This document shows positions 43,962-52,897 of a DNA stretch of 64,000 bases, piece after piece. A model generated the notes under the pieces. The model did no database searches. It was not told the DNA's origin and saw only the letters and a program-made list of their open reading frames with translations. The translations under genes and the position numbers were made by a program. Numbering within the stretch: position 1 is the first letter of the stretch; every line of letters begins with the position of its first letter. Source of the DNA: Candidatus Bathyarchaeota archaeon (GTDB taxonomy: Archaea; Thermoproteota; Bathyarchaeia; Bathyarchaeales; Bathyarchaeaceae); contig SOJZ01000012.1 in NCBI GenBank assembly GCA_004376295.1, forward strand, positions 1 to 64,000. Reading direction: 5' to 3'.

Positions 43962-44825
43962 GTGCCTGAATCCCTCAAACAGAAAATTGCGGAACTTAAT
44001 CAAGTACTCGACCCGCTTAAGAAGGAACTCGACAAACTGAACTCTGAAGCAAAAGAGTGGGCTGAAAAAAGAAACGCTATACATAGACAGATTAAAAAGC
44101 TGCGACAAGAAGCCGCGAACCTTAAACAGAGACGTGACGCATTGAACGAACAAGTTCAAGAGCTTAAAAGCCAACGTGAAAAAACAAGAGTGAAACGTAA
44201 ACAAAAGCATGTTCAAATTATGAGACTAGGGGAAAAAATAAGAGAACTCATGAGAAAGAAACCTTCTCAAAACATGGAAAACATACAGAGAGAAATCGAA
44301 AAACTTGAGTGGAAGATTCAAACTAGTTCTCTCTCACTAGAAGAGGAAAAGTTGTTGATTGATCAGGTGCGAGTGCTTGAGAACAGATTGTCAGTTTACA
44401 AAAAAATGCTGAAACTACGGGAAAAACTGACCGAGCTTCAAATTGAAGAGAAAACGCTTGAAACTAAGGCAAATATTTGCCATGAAAAGCTCTCGAAACT
44501 CGCTAAGCAAAGTCAAAATCTTCATGAAGAAATGCTCGATGCACTGAACAAAACTTGCACCCTTCAAAGTGATGCAGATGATATGCATCAAAAATTTTTG
44601 GAGATCAAACAGAAAGCGCAAAGTCCTCATCAAAAATACATAGAATTTTCGCGTCAAATCAAATCTCTTAAACAAGAACTGCATCAGATAGAAGAGAAGC
44701 TGGAAGCTAAACGCCAACTTGAACTGCGTAAAGAGGTGGAAGAAAGAGCGTTGGAAAAGTTAAATCGTGGCGAGAAGTTAACATGGCAGGAATTCAAGGT
44801 TCTCGCTGACAAGGGGATTGTATGA
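43962..44825 (+). CDS. Archaeal coiled-coil protein (COG1340-like)
   Basis: This 287-residue protein starts with GTG and is an almost continuous coiled coil broken at about residues 100-125. It ends in a short globular piece (LNRGEKLTWQEFKVLADKG) that is characteristic of the family's C-terminus. Similar archaeal proteins of about this length are widespread, without a settled function; a ribosome- or phosphoserine-related role has been suggested for some. Confidence 0.75.
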   Translation: MPESLKQKIAELNQVLDPLKKELDKLNSEAKEWAEKRNAIHRQIKKLRQEAANLKQRRDALNEQVQELKSQREKTRVKRKQKHVQIMRLGEKIRELMRKKPSQNMENIQREIEKLEWKIQTSSLSLEEEKLLIDQVRVLENRLSVYKKMLKLREKLTELQIEEKTLETKANICHEKLSKLAKQSQNLHEEMLDALNKTCTLQSDADDMHQKFLEIKQKAQSPHQKYIEFSRQIKSLKQELHQIEEKLEAKRQLELRKEVEERALEKLNRGEKLTWQEFKVLADKGIV

Positions 44826-44926
44826 TTCTTAAAATTCGGTATGTGTAAAGTTTACGGAACTTTAAAGAAGGATGGAAGACAAAAAGTTAAATGATAAACA
44901 TTTAGCAAATAAATGAGCGGAAGACG

Positions 44927-46120
44927 ATGCCAAAGCCCACAGAAAAAGAGTCGGAACGCATTCTTGTCCTTTGCGTTGACAGAGATGACGATTTGGGCGT
45001 GAAAGGAGGGATAAAGACACCAGTTCTTGGAAGAAAGGAAAACTTAGATGCGGCTGTCAGTCTTGCTCTGCGGGATCCTGAGGAGCCAGATGCCAACGCC
45101 ATGTTTGAAGCGGTTCGAATCTACGATCATCTAAAAGAAGGGAGCAAAACATCTGAGAACCATCAAATTGCAACCATAGCCGGTTCCGAACTTGGTGGAG
45201 TGGGCGCAGATAGAAAACTCGTATCTGAACTCACCGAGGTATTAGGAAGCTTTCCAGCAAGCGACGTTATCCTCGTCACTGACGGTTTCGGTGATGAGGC
45301 AATTTTACCGTTAGTCCAATCACGGGTGCCGGTGACCTCAGTTCGAAGGATCGTGGTAGCACATAGTGAATCAATCGAAGAAACAGCGGCAGTTTTTTCT
45401 CGATATTTAAAAATGATTTGGGAGAACCCACGTTATTCTCGGATTTTGCTTGGCTTACCCGGAATTTTAATGATAATCTTAGGCATTCTATACATAACTG
45501 GTTGGATAAGATACACAGGAATAGCCTTTCTCATAGTTTGTGGCGCATTCCTTCTCATAAAAGGATTCAGAATTGACAAAGCAGTACTGAAGTCCTTCAG
45601 ATTCGTTCGAGAATATTCTCCACCACCCCTTCCAATACAAATAGCAAATTATTCTACAGTCGCTGGGATTTTATTAGGTCTTGTCGGTTGCTATCTGGGG
45701 GGAGTCAATGTTGCAAATTCGATACTCCAACCTCCAGCAGATTTTGGTCAATGGATCGCTTTACTTCCCAACCTAATAGGATGGTTTGTTTCAGGATCTA
45801 TAGCTCTTATAATAGTTGGCATCTGTGTCTTGCTTTCTGGCAGGGCAATCCGCTGGTATTTCGAGCATGACCCTCGGCTGTGGCGCACCATTGTCATTGT
45901 GGTTGCGGTTGCATGGTCGTGGCCAATGTTTTACCAAGCATCACAGATTCTTATTTATCCTGAACAGGCAGAAATTTACACCGTAGGGCTTGTAGCTACT
46001 ATTATTATTGGCATACCTTTAATCGTGGCTGCTGTTTTAGCCACCTTTTTGCTGCATAGAAAATATGCTCGTTTTTTCAGGGAGAAGAAAGAAGAAATTG
46101 AAGAAGTTAGCGAAGGCTGA
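44927..46120 (+). CDS. DUF373 family membrane protein
   Basis: This 397-residue protein has a soluble N-terminal half with VLCVDRDDDLG, TIAGSELGGVGADRKL and DVILVTDGFGDE. The C-terminal half carries about seven membrane segments. This is the archaeal DUF373 family, which is conserved and of unknown function. Its 3' end overlaps the start region of the mtnP gene, and the two are probably cotranscribed. Confidence 0.85.
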   Translation: MPKPTEKESERILVLCVDRDDDLGVKGGIKTPVLGRKENLDAAVSLALRDPEEPDANAMFEAVRIYDHLKEGSKTSENHQIATIAGSELGGVGADRKLVSELTEVLGSFPASDVILVTDGFGDEAILPLVQSRVPVTSVRRIVVAHSESIEETAAVFSRYLKMIWENPRYSRILLGLPGILMIILGILYITGWIRYTGIAFLIVCGAFLLIKGFRIDKAVLKSFRFVREYSPPPLPIQIANYSTVAGILLGLVGCYLGGVNVANSILQPPADFGQWIALLPNLIGWFVSGSIALIIVGICVLLSGRAIRWYFEHDPRLWRTIVIVVAVAWSWPMFYQASQILIYPEQAEIYTVGLVATIIIGIPLIVAAVLATFLLHRKYARFFREKKEEIEEVSEG

Positions 46121-46895
46121 TGTGGCAATAATCGGCGGAACTGGTTTAGAAGATTTGTTGAAGGACGCCGAGCAGATTCGAGTTGGAACTCTCTACGGCC
46201 TCCCACCTCCCATATTCCTAGGTCAAGTTAACGGAAAACCCGTTGCGTTTCTGCCTCGCCACGGCATCCATCATTCTGTTCCTCCACACAAGGTGAATTA
46301 TCGAGCCAACGTCTTTGCTTTATACAAATTTGGTGTCAAGCAAGTAGTTGCGACAAACGCGGTTGGAGCCATAAAATCCGATTTTGAACCAGGCGACTTG
46401 GTTGTTCCACATGATTTGGTTGACTTCACCAAACTCAGACAGTTCACCTTCTACGACGACGCCCCTGTTACACATGTAGACATGTCTCAGTTGTACTGTC
46501 CGACGATTCGTGCGCTTTTGATTAAAACGGCTAGGGAACAGGGTGTGCAGGTATGGGATCGCGCTGTTCTGGTTTGCACGGAGGGCCCCCGTTACGAAAC
46601 TCCTGCAGAGATTGAAATGTTTAGACGGTTGAGCTGTGACATTGTCGGTATGACGGGCGCGCCAGAAGCTATGCTTGCGCGTGAGCTGGAAATGTGTTAC
46701 GCAACCATATGTTTTGTTTCGAACATGGCGGCGGGGATGCAGCAACAGTTAACCGCTGATGAAGTGGCTAAGGTAGCAGAAAAGAAAAATCCAGTTATTC
46801 AGCAAATTTTAAGAGAAACTATCAAGCACTTACCCTCAGAACGTCACTGTTTGTGTGCGCATGCGCTTAGGGCTGCAAGATTCGAGGTTAAATAA
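46098..46895 (+). CDS. mtnP: S-methyl-5'-thioadenosine phosphorylase family
   Basis: This member of the PNP/MTAP family splits methylthioadenosine (or a purine nucleoside) with phosphate. Landmarks are AIIGGTGLEDL, LPRHGIHHSVPPHKVNYRAN, VCTEGPRYETPAEI and MTGAPEAMLARELEMCYA. The start is not settled: the frame opens at 46065 inside the DUF373 gene; TTG 46098 and GTG 46122 are candidates. Its stop overlaps the ATG of the next gene by one base. Confidence 0.88.
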   Translation: MKKLAKADVAIIGGTGLEDLLKDAEQIRVGTLYGLPPPIFLGQVNGKPVAFLPRHGIHHSVPPHKVNYRANVFALYKFGVKQVVATNAVGAIKSDFEPGDLVVPHDLVDFTKLRQFTFYDDAPVTHVDMSQLYCPTIRALLIKTAREQGVQVWDRAVLVCTEGPRYETPAEIEMFRRLSCDIVGMTGAPEAMLARELEMCYATICFVSNMAAGMQQQLTADEVAKVAEKKNPVIQQILRETIKHLPSERHCLCAHALRAARFEVK

Positions 46896-47677
46896 TGCTG
46901 CAGACGTTGTTGTCTCTACTCGGCGTGTATAAGGCTTACGAGAAGTGGCTCTGGCAGCAGGTGAAGACTGGTATGAAGCCTGAGCACATCGCTATTATAT
47001 TAGATGGAAATCGTCGATGGGCTTCTGAGTCGTCGTTAAATCCTTTGTTTGGCCATCAGTACGGCGCCGAGAAGGTTAAAGAGCTATTAGACTGGTGCTT
47101 GGATTTGAATGTAAAATCGATTACTCTTTACGCGTTTTCAACCGAAAATTTTCAACGCTCTTTACAAGAAGTGGGTGAAATCCTGCAGCTCGCTGAGGAA
47201 AAATTGAGTGAAATTCTCACAAACAAACGTATTCATGAACAAAAGGTTCGAGTTAAGGTTATAGGTAGGATCGGTCTTTTGCCGAAGAGGCTTCAGGAGG
47301 TAATCAAACGGGTAGAGAAGGCCACGAAAGGTTATGATGAGCATTTTTTGAATATAGCTTTGGCTTATGGTGGAAGAGCTGAGATCGTGGATGCAACGAG
47401 AAAGATCGCTCAGAAAGTGAAGAAAGGAGACATGGATGCTGACGAGATTGATGAAGAGGTTTTTGAGCAGTATTTGTATACGGCTCATATGCCTAAACAG
47501 GATCCGGATCTGATTATTCGAACTTCTGGGGAGGAACGACTGAGTGGTTTTTTGCTGTGGCAGTGTGCATATAGTGAACTTTGTTTCTTAGATGTGTATT
47601 GGCCTAAGTTTCGGCGTATCGACCTTTTGCGGGCTGTCCGGACGTATCAGAGGCGGAAGAGGCGTTTTGGCCAGTAG
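46895..47677 (+). CDS. uppS: cis-Prenyltransferase (polyprenyl diphosphate synthase)
   Basis: This 260-residue Z-type prenyltransferase extends isoprenoid chains to make the polyprenyl carrier for protein glycosylation. The catalytic Asp is in IAIILDGNRRWAS, the conserved patch is LYAFSTENFQRS, and the end has DLIIRTSGEERLSGFLLWQ and CFLDVYWPKF. It is coupled to mtnP by a one-base stop/start overlap. UppP at 18781 would recycle the same carrier. Confidence 0.92.
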   Translation: MLQTLLSLLGVYKAYEKWLWQQVKTGMKPEHIAIILDGNRRWASESSLNPLFGHQYGAEKVKELLDWCLDLNVKSITLYAFSTENFQRSLQEVGEILQLAEEKLSEILTNKRIHEQKVRVKVIGRIGLLPKRLQEVIKRVEKATKGYDEHFLNIALAYGGRAEIVDATRKIAQKVKKGDMDADEIDEEVFEQYLYTAHMPKQDPDLIIRTSGEERLSGFLLWQCAYSELCFLDVYWPKFRRIDLLRAVRTYQRRKRRFGQ

Positions 47678-47722
47678 AATATGCGTGTGCGTGTAGCCTA
47701 GTCTATAGAGGGGTACGTAGGA

Positions 47723-48005
47723 GTGAAGATAGAACTTAAGCCGATAGGGTTATTCGCTTCATGTGAAACCTCTTTGGTACCAAGGCTTACGCGGCATTTT
47801 TGCCACAAGACATCCTAATAGGTCTAACCCTATAGGTTTCACTGTTGTAGAACTTTTGGAGAGAAAAGGAAACATATTGAAGGTTAGAGGAGTCGACATG
47901 GTAGACGGCACACCAGTTGTGGACATAAAGCCGTATACGTCGCGTGACCGAAAAGAAAATATTAGAACAGGCTGGCTAGAAAAAGAAGCCCGATCAAAAG
48001 CGTAA
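47723..48005 (+). pseudogene. trmO: TrmO-like protein with internal deletion and frameshift
   Basis: The 80-codon frame at 47763-48005 encodes the C-terminal part of TrmO (TsaA/YaeB), which methylates t6A37 in tRNA: RGIFATRHPNRSNPIG, VDMVDGTPVVDIKPY and GWL. The expected N-terminus, KIELKPIGLF, is seen just upstream (GTG 47723) but in another frame, and about 50-60 residues between the two are missing. So the gene is probably decayed, although the 80-residue C-terminal piece could still be made. Confidence 0.6.
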
Positions 48006-48020
48006 TGAAAGGAAGGAAAC

Positions 48021-49223
48021 TTAACCCCTTTTCTTAGCGCTTACTATTGAAACCACATCCCTGTCCTTTAACACATGGTCTTCTCCAATTCTCTTCTTTT
48101 CATGAGCCTCAACTGCATAGATGAAACTTTCCCCTAATTCTGTGTGAATTAGGTAAGCTAGTTGTCGTGCGGTGGTGCCATAGGGTACAATATATGCGTC
48201 TGGAAGCACTCGGCCCTCATGATCACTGAGATGTTCAAGGTCTTCAATTGGATAAACGACAATCATATTCAACAGTTTAAAGAACGCCATGTTAATGGCC
48301 TCTTGGACGCCGGTGGATCCAAATTTCTGCAGTACCCTTTGTTGAACTACTTTTAACGCTTTATTCTGAACTTCTGTTAGCTCCTTAGGCTTCATAACTT
48401 CAAAGTTGCAGTCTCCAGGCTTGTAGTCGACCAACTTTTTCTCTGCGGCTCTCCTCAACGCCAGCTCTGCTTCTGCACAGCATGGAACAACCATATAGTC
48501 CAGCTCTTTCAATCGTTCAGCATTTTCTTCCGCTGGTGGAAGATCGATTTTGTTTGCCGCAATCAGCATGGGTTTAGAGATTCTCCTCAAAACGTCGAGA
48601 AACTTGATGAGATCGTCGTCGCTCCAGAGGATTGGTTTTTCTGCATTAAGCTCTGTTTTTCTCAGTGCCTCCATGACATGTGTTCTCTTTATGGCGAGTC
48701 CGCTGAACCGTTCTTCGAGGAGAGTGAACAGGTCTTCTGTACCGGACTCAACTGTTCTAGCGATTTTAGACCAGTCCCTCTTCAATATCTGCGCAAGCCA
48801 CATCGTCATCTCCTTCTCCAAGAAACGTACATCTTCTGCGGGATCGTGAGAACCAAGCTTGCACAATTTTCCCTCCGAGTCCGTTGTTCCAGCGGCGTCC
48901 ACAATGTGGATGAGGGCGTCTGCCTTTCTAATTTCGTCTAGAAACTGGTTTCCTAGTCCTCTTCCTTGCCATGCGCCTGGTACGAGACCAGCGCAGTCTA
49001 TTAACTCGACTGGGATTAGTCGTATTCCGTCTATGCATGTGGAATTTTTCGGGTTGTCTTTTACGTTAAATTCTTTGCATACGCATGGGGTTCGTACGTA
49101 GCCTATTCCTCGATTCGGCTTTATGGTTGTGAATGGATAACTCGCAATCTCCACTGGAACCAGCGTTGCAGCGGAGAAGAACGTGGACTTGCCGGTGTTG
49201 GGTTTTCCAACGACGCCAACCAT
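48021..49223 (-). CDS. ychF: YchF-type P-loop GTPase/ATPase
   Basis: This is an Obg-family protein of about 400 residues. The P-loop is GVVGKPNTGKST; switch and G motifs are seen in IELIDCAGLVPGAWQGRGLG, IHIVDAAG and ANKID (an NKxD-like site). The C-terminal TGS domain contains PYGTTARQLAYLIHTELGE. YchF proteins bind ribosomes and nucleic acids. The longest frame starts at 49304; the ATG at 49223 (MVGVVGK) or a GTG a few codons earlier fits the family better. Confidence 0.88.
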   Translation of the reverse strand: MVGVVGKPNTGKSTFFSAATLVPVEIASYPFTTIKPNRGIGYVRTPCVCKEFNVKDNPKNSTCIDGIRLIPVELIDCAGLVPGAWQGRGLGNQFLDEIRKADALIHIVDAAGTTDSEGKLCKLGSHDPAEDVRFLEKEMTMWLAQILKRDWSKIARTVESGTEDLFTLLEERFSGLAIKRTHVMEALRKTELNAEKPILWSDDDLIKFLDVLRRISKPMLIAANKIDLPPAEENAERLKELDYMVVPCCAEAELALRRAAEKKLVDYKPGDCNFEVMKPKELTEVQNKALKVVQQRVLQKFGSTGVQEAINMAFFKLLNMIVVYPIEDLEHLSDHEGRVLPDAYIVPYGTTARQLAYLIHTELGESFIYAVEAHEKKRIGEDHVLKDRDVVSIVSAKKRG

Positions 49224-49401
49224 CAAGGCTTTTCCCACAGTCTGTATGGGCACATCGTATAAATGAAACTTCTGGTGAATTATTGACGCTTCAAGAAAAC
49301 CCACTTAACCTTCTCATAGTTGGTCTTCATCTCTCATTGATACATTCGCGAGACCATATTTCGTTTCAACATAATCAAGTCTTGGTCAACAAGAATAGCT
49401 G

Positions 49402-49411
49402 ACGCATGCAT
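49402..49411. repeat. ACGCATGCAT palindrome variant
   Basis: Weak copy in the 330-bp gap between ychF and the dehydrogenase gene (49224-49557). I see nothing else there except a few short inverted repeats. Confidence 0.45.
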
Positions 49412-49557
49412 TTTGAGTAGACTGAAAAAGAATCTGCACTGAAGAACGACTATCCTTTCTTTGCTGTTTCGACTGAACGGAAGGAAGTAGTTAGACAGTA
49501 GAATTTCCAAGTTTCGACGTTATACGTGGATACGATAAGTCTCCATTCATACGAGCA

Positions 49558-50598
49558 TCAATCGAACTCAATCTCTTTCCGTGGTTTTATTATCACTTTG
49601 ATGGATTCATTCGCATCTGCAACAAGCTGGAAGCCCTTACTTATTTCCGCCAAACTCAATCGATGTGTTATCATATCATGTACATTCACTTTGCGAGAAC
49701 GAATCAATTCTATCGCTCTTTCGAGATCATTAGGAGCAGCAGCATAGGTAGTCGTTAAAGTTGTCTGACTACTCCAAAACTCATTGAAGGGTAGAAAAAT
49801 ATCGACTCCAGGCTCGGTAGGCGCAAAGAAAAGAATAGTGCCTCCAGCATCTATAGATTTCAAAGCCTGTTTGATAGCTGATACGGCTCCTGTACAGACA
49901 ATAATACGATCAGCGAGTCTGCCTTCGTTAGCTTCTTTTACACGGGCGGATACATCATGCCTAGCATTGATCACAACGTCTGCTCCAGATTTCTTTGCCG
50001 CATTCATACGGTATTCGTTGATATCAGTTGCGATTACTCTTTCAACGCCTTTAGCACAGGCAAGCTTTATGTGAAGTAATCCGGAGATACCGCTGCCTAT
50101 GACGAGAACAGTATGATTTGATTTTATGTTTGCTCTTCTTTGTCCTCTTACAACACAGCCTAAAGGCTCGATAAAAGTTCCATCCTCGAAAGATATTTCA
50201 TTAGGTAACGAAAATGTTCCACATTCAACATTTATCTTTGGCACACGAACAAATTCAGAGAACCCACCGGGATCAAGGTTCGTATTGTGTAAAATTTCGC
50301 ATACAGTATGTTGACCATCTAAACAATATAGGCACTTATTACAGGGAACATGATGGGATACAAAAACTCTATCCCCAACTTTGAAATCTTTCACATTATC
50401 TCCAATTTCTCCAATTTCTCCAGTCATCTCATGTCCTAGGACTCTCGGCGCCTTCTTGATGCGATACCACTCCATCACATCGCTGCCACAGATGCCACAG
50501 GCCATAGTTTTTACCAGCAATTCATTGGGACCAATTTTCGGTTTTGGCATCTCCTCTATTCTAATGTCCTTATTGTTGTAATACATCGCTACTCGCAT
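49558..50598 (-). CDS. Zinc-dependent medium-chain dehydrogenase
   Basis: This 346-residue MDR-family enzyme has the catalytic zinc site CGICGSDVMEWY and GHEMTGEIGEIG, structural zinc CNKCLYCLDGQHTVC and the NAD fold VIGSGISGLLHI. It resembles sorbitol, threonine or sugar-alcohol dehydrogenases. It follows a DhnA-type aldolase gene (12 bp apart) in the same direction, so both should act in one sugar or polyol pathway. Confidence 0.85.
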   Translation of the reverse strand: MRVAMYYNNKDIRIEEMPKPKIGPNELLVKTMACGICGSDVMEWYRIKKAPRVLGHEMTGEIGEIGDNVKDFKVGDRVFVSHHVPCNKCLYCLDGQHTVCEILHNTNLDPGGFSEFVRVPKINVECGTFSLPNEISFEDGTFIEPLGCVVRGQRRANIKSNHTVLVIGSGISGLLHIKLACAKGVERVIATDINEYRMNAAKKSGADVVINARHDVSARVKEANEGRLADRIIVCTGAVSAIKQALKSIDAGGTILFFAPTEPGVDIFLPFNEFWSSQTTLTTTYAAAPNDLERAIELIRSRKVNVHDMITHRLSLAEISKGFQLVADANESIKVIIKPRKEIEFD

Positions 50599-50609
50599 GA
50601 TACCAGCAA

Positions 50610-51407
50610 CTACCCTGTTTCTTCTTTCTTGAGACTCTCAAACAATTCATTTGCTTCTTTTGCAGTGGCATTTTCATGAACTACTGCTCTTATAGACTTG
50701 ATCATTGCAATTGGGTAATCATTTTTCCAAACGTTTCTTCCTAAGTTTACACCTATAGCGCCTTTCTGAATACCATCATAAACAAATTCGAATACCTCAA
50801 GTTCCGTGCCTACTTTAGGTCCACCCGCCATAACGACTGGAACAGGGCAACCCTCTACAACCTTTTCAAAGTTTTCACACCAGTAAGTTTTTACTACTCT
50901 GGCACCCAGTTCAGCAGCAATTCTACAGGATAAAGCAAGATAACGGGCTTCTCTTTTTCCCAACTCCTTACCTACGGCAGTAACCGCCATTACAGGAATT
51001 CCATATTCTTCAGCCTCATCAACGAGTCTTGCAAGATTTAATAATGTCTGATGTTCATATTTGCTGCCAACAAAGATAGAAAGACCTACGGCTGACGCAT
51101 TAAGACGTATAGCTTCTTTTAGAGATGTGGTTATTCCTTCATTGGCCAGATCTTCTCCAACAATACTTGTACCACCAGATACTCTTAGAATGATGGGTGT
51201 TTTACTATTCGGATCTATACATGAACGCAATACGCCTCTCGTGACAAAAATCGCATCGCAATAAGGGAGAAGTGGTTTGACAGTTTCGCCTGGCTTTTCT
51301 AATTTTGTAGTAGGTCCTTGAAAATATCCGTGATCTATAGGCAAAAACAAGCAATGACCATCAGGTTGTATTAGCCGTGCCAAACGGTTCTTAATTCCCC
51401 AACTCAT
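50610..51407 (-). CDS. DhnA/LsrF-type class I aldolase
   Basis: This 265-residue TIM-barrel aldolase of the FbaB/LsrF group has FLPIDHGYFQGP, SVGLSIFVGS-like strands, RVVKTYW (Schiff-base Lys) and VMAGGPKVGTE, then GVNLGRNVW. Members include class I fructose-bisphosphate aldolase, LsrF thiolase and ADH synthase; the sequence does not decide among them. It is upstream of and cotranscribed with the dehydrogenase gene. Confidence 0.8.
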   Translation of the reverse strand: MSWGIKNRLARLIQPDGHCLFLPIDHGYFQGPTTKLEKPGETVKPLLPYCDAIFVTRGVLRSCIDPNSKTPIILRVSGGTSIVGEDLANEGITTSLKEAIRLNASAVGLSIFVGSKYEHQTLLNLARLVDEAEEYGIPVMAVTAVGKELGKREARYLALSCRIAAELGARVVKTYWCENFEKVVEGCPVPVVMAGGPKVGTELEVFEFVYDGIQKGAIGVNLGRNVWKNDYPIAMIKSIRAVVHENATAKEANELFESLKKEETG

Positions 51408-51586
51408 GATGACACCTCCTTTGGTTAATTGAATAGTTCTTTAACATCAAAAGGTTTTCTAATCCCTCTTCCGCTAAAGGAACCACTTGTATATTATGCG
51501 TGCGCATCTGAAGTTCGGCATCTCTGCAACCAAACTTTAAATATCGCTACAAAGTGTCAAATTAAACGGTGCCGCTGAAAAATCAA

Positions 51587-51717
51587 GCCGCCGTACACGC
51601 AACACAAACGTGGGCGAAAGCTCAGTTAGGTAGAGCAACTGACTTTGATAGAGTCTCTGTCAGAGGTTGAAGCTGTTAACCAGTTGGTCGACGGTCCGAA
51701 TCCGTCCGGCGGCGCCA
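51587..51717 (+). tRNA. tRNA-Asn (GTT) with introns at 8/9 and 30/31
   Basis: Acceptor GCCGCCG/CGGCGGC, D-arm GCTC/GAGC, anticodon loop CTGTTAA, T-arm GACGG-TCCGAAT-CCGTC, discriminator G, CCA encoded. The acceptor is separated from the D-arm by a 24-nt intron (51595-51618). It forms a full bulge-helix-bulge: helix CGCC/GGCG, bulges GTA and AAA, internal helix CACG/CGTG, outer pairs AGC/GCT. A second intron of 30 nt (51642-51671) lies at 30/31 with helix CAAC/GTTG. Removing both leaves a standard 77-nt tRNA including CCA. Confidence 0.92.
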
Positions 51718-51726
51718 AAATTATAT

Positions 51727-51930
51727 CTATTCAGCCCTTGCCAACACTAAAACAATGCCAACCACTATTAATACAAAGCCAGCGACTAAAAAGATGCCAG
51801 AGAAAGGCTTAACATATCCCGAAGGGGGACTAGTATACGTAAAATAGATGATTATCGCCCCTATGAGGATGGCTATTAACCCAGAGAGTTTCTCGGCTAT
51901 AGTTAATCCGGAACCAACCTCTTCGCTCAT
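51727..51930 (-). CDS. Small two-helix membrane protein
   Basis: This 67-residue protein has two membrane helices (LSGLIAILIGAIIIYF and a GIFLVAGFVLIVVGIVLV stretch) joined by a short loop with PPSGYV. The ends are acidic. It lies 10 bp after the tRNA-Asn gene on the other strand. Function unknown. Confidence 0.65.
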   Translation of the reverse strand: MSEEVGSGLTIAEKLSGLIAILIGAIIIYFTYTSPPSGYVKPFSGIFLVAGFVLIVVGIVLVLARAE

Positions 51931-52031
51931 GTCCTACCCTCTATTCTAGGCTTACTTTAGGTTGTGAAAGCGTTATTTTAACCTTATTAAAATACCGATA
52001 AGTAGGGCGCTTTACGGAGATTAAATCAGCT

Positions 52032-52076
52032 AGTCTCTTCCAGCTTCGCAGGCAGATATTTATCAACAATGTATGT
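52032..52076 (-). repeat. attL: displaced original 3' end of top6A
   Basis: On the minus strand it reads TYIVDKYLPAKLEETS and a stop, i.e. an alternative end of top6A. It differs from the right copy at two positions (52040, 52061). The integrase C-part ATG (52073) lies inside it. Confidence 0.88.
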
Positions 52077-52897
52077 ATAATAGATTACCTAAAGACTTTT
52101 CATTGTTTGCTATGATTGACCTGCAACTATCAAGAGGTACTGTAAGAACGTATAGAAGCTGTCTAAAGATCTTCTTCAAGACGGTCAGGAAGCCAATTAC
52201 AGAGAACGCTATCAGGAATTTTCTTTGGAACTATAGCCAAAAATACCCTAACAAATCGACTTACTCCAATATGCTGAAAGCCTTGAAATGTTACTTCAAA
52301 CGCTATCTTAGGTTGGATATAACTAACTCCTTCAAATTTCCCAAACAGACTTACACTCCTAAAAGAGTGCCTGCCAAAGAACAGCTACAAGAATTCTATG
52401 CAGCATTACCCACATTAAAGGAACGTACCCTGTTTCTTCTTTATGCTACTAGTGGTTTACGAAAGAGTGAAATTATGTCAATGAAGTTGAAAGACTTGGA
52501 TTTGGACAGTCGAATGATTATTCCAAATGTTCATGGGGGCAATACGAAAAAGTCATGGATTGGTTTCTTTAACGAAGAGGCTCAAGAGGCTCTAGAGAAA
52601 TATTTAGCGAAGTGTAAACAGAATGCACAATACTACCGTAAAGTTAGAGTTTTTAACCCCTCAAAGAATCCCACTCGATGGAAAGAAGCTAGAGAAAGAA
52701 CAGGATTAAACGTTACTCCCAGAGTGCTTCGAGACTGGTTCTGTTGCCAAATGGGGGAACTAAGTGTTCCAGACAGATACATTGATGCTTTCTGTGGTAG
52801 AGTACCCAGATCAATACTTGCTAGACACTATACCGACTATAGTCCAGAAAGACTAAAACGAATCTATGATAAAGCAAACCTCAAAGTACTCTCCTAA
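52073..52897 (+). CDS. int: Integrase, C-terminal (catalytic) part
   Basis: This 274-residue tyrosine recombinase part has a SAM-like core-binding domain (residues 15-95) and a catalytic domain. The catalytic Arg is in TSGLRKSEI; box II is TPRVLRDWF, with Arg where His is usual; the nucleophile Tyr is in ARHYTDYSP. Its ATG lies inside attL and its frame is open leftward through the repeat until a stop just outside (52031-52033). In the circular form it would join in frame with the zinc-finger gene at the right end, giving a protein of about 390 residues. Confidence 0.88.
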   Translation: MYNRLPKDFSLFAMIDLQLSRGTVRTYRSCLKIFFKTVRKPITENAIRNFLWNYSQKYPNKSTYSNMLKALKCYFKRYLRLDITNSFKFPKQTYTPKRVPAKEQLQEFYAALPTLKERTLFLLYATSGLRKSEIMSMKLKDLDLDSRMIIPNVHGGNTKKSWIGFFNEEAQEALEKYLAKCKQNAQYYRKVRVFNPSKNPTRWKEARERTGLNVTPRVLRDWFCCQMGELSVPDRYIDAFCGRVPRSILARHYTDYSPERLKRIYDKANLKVLS

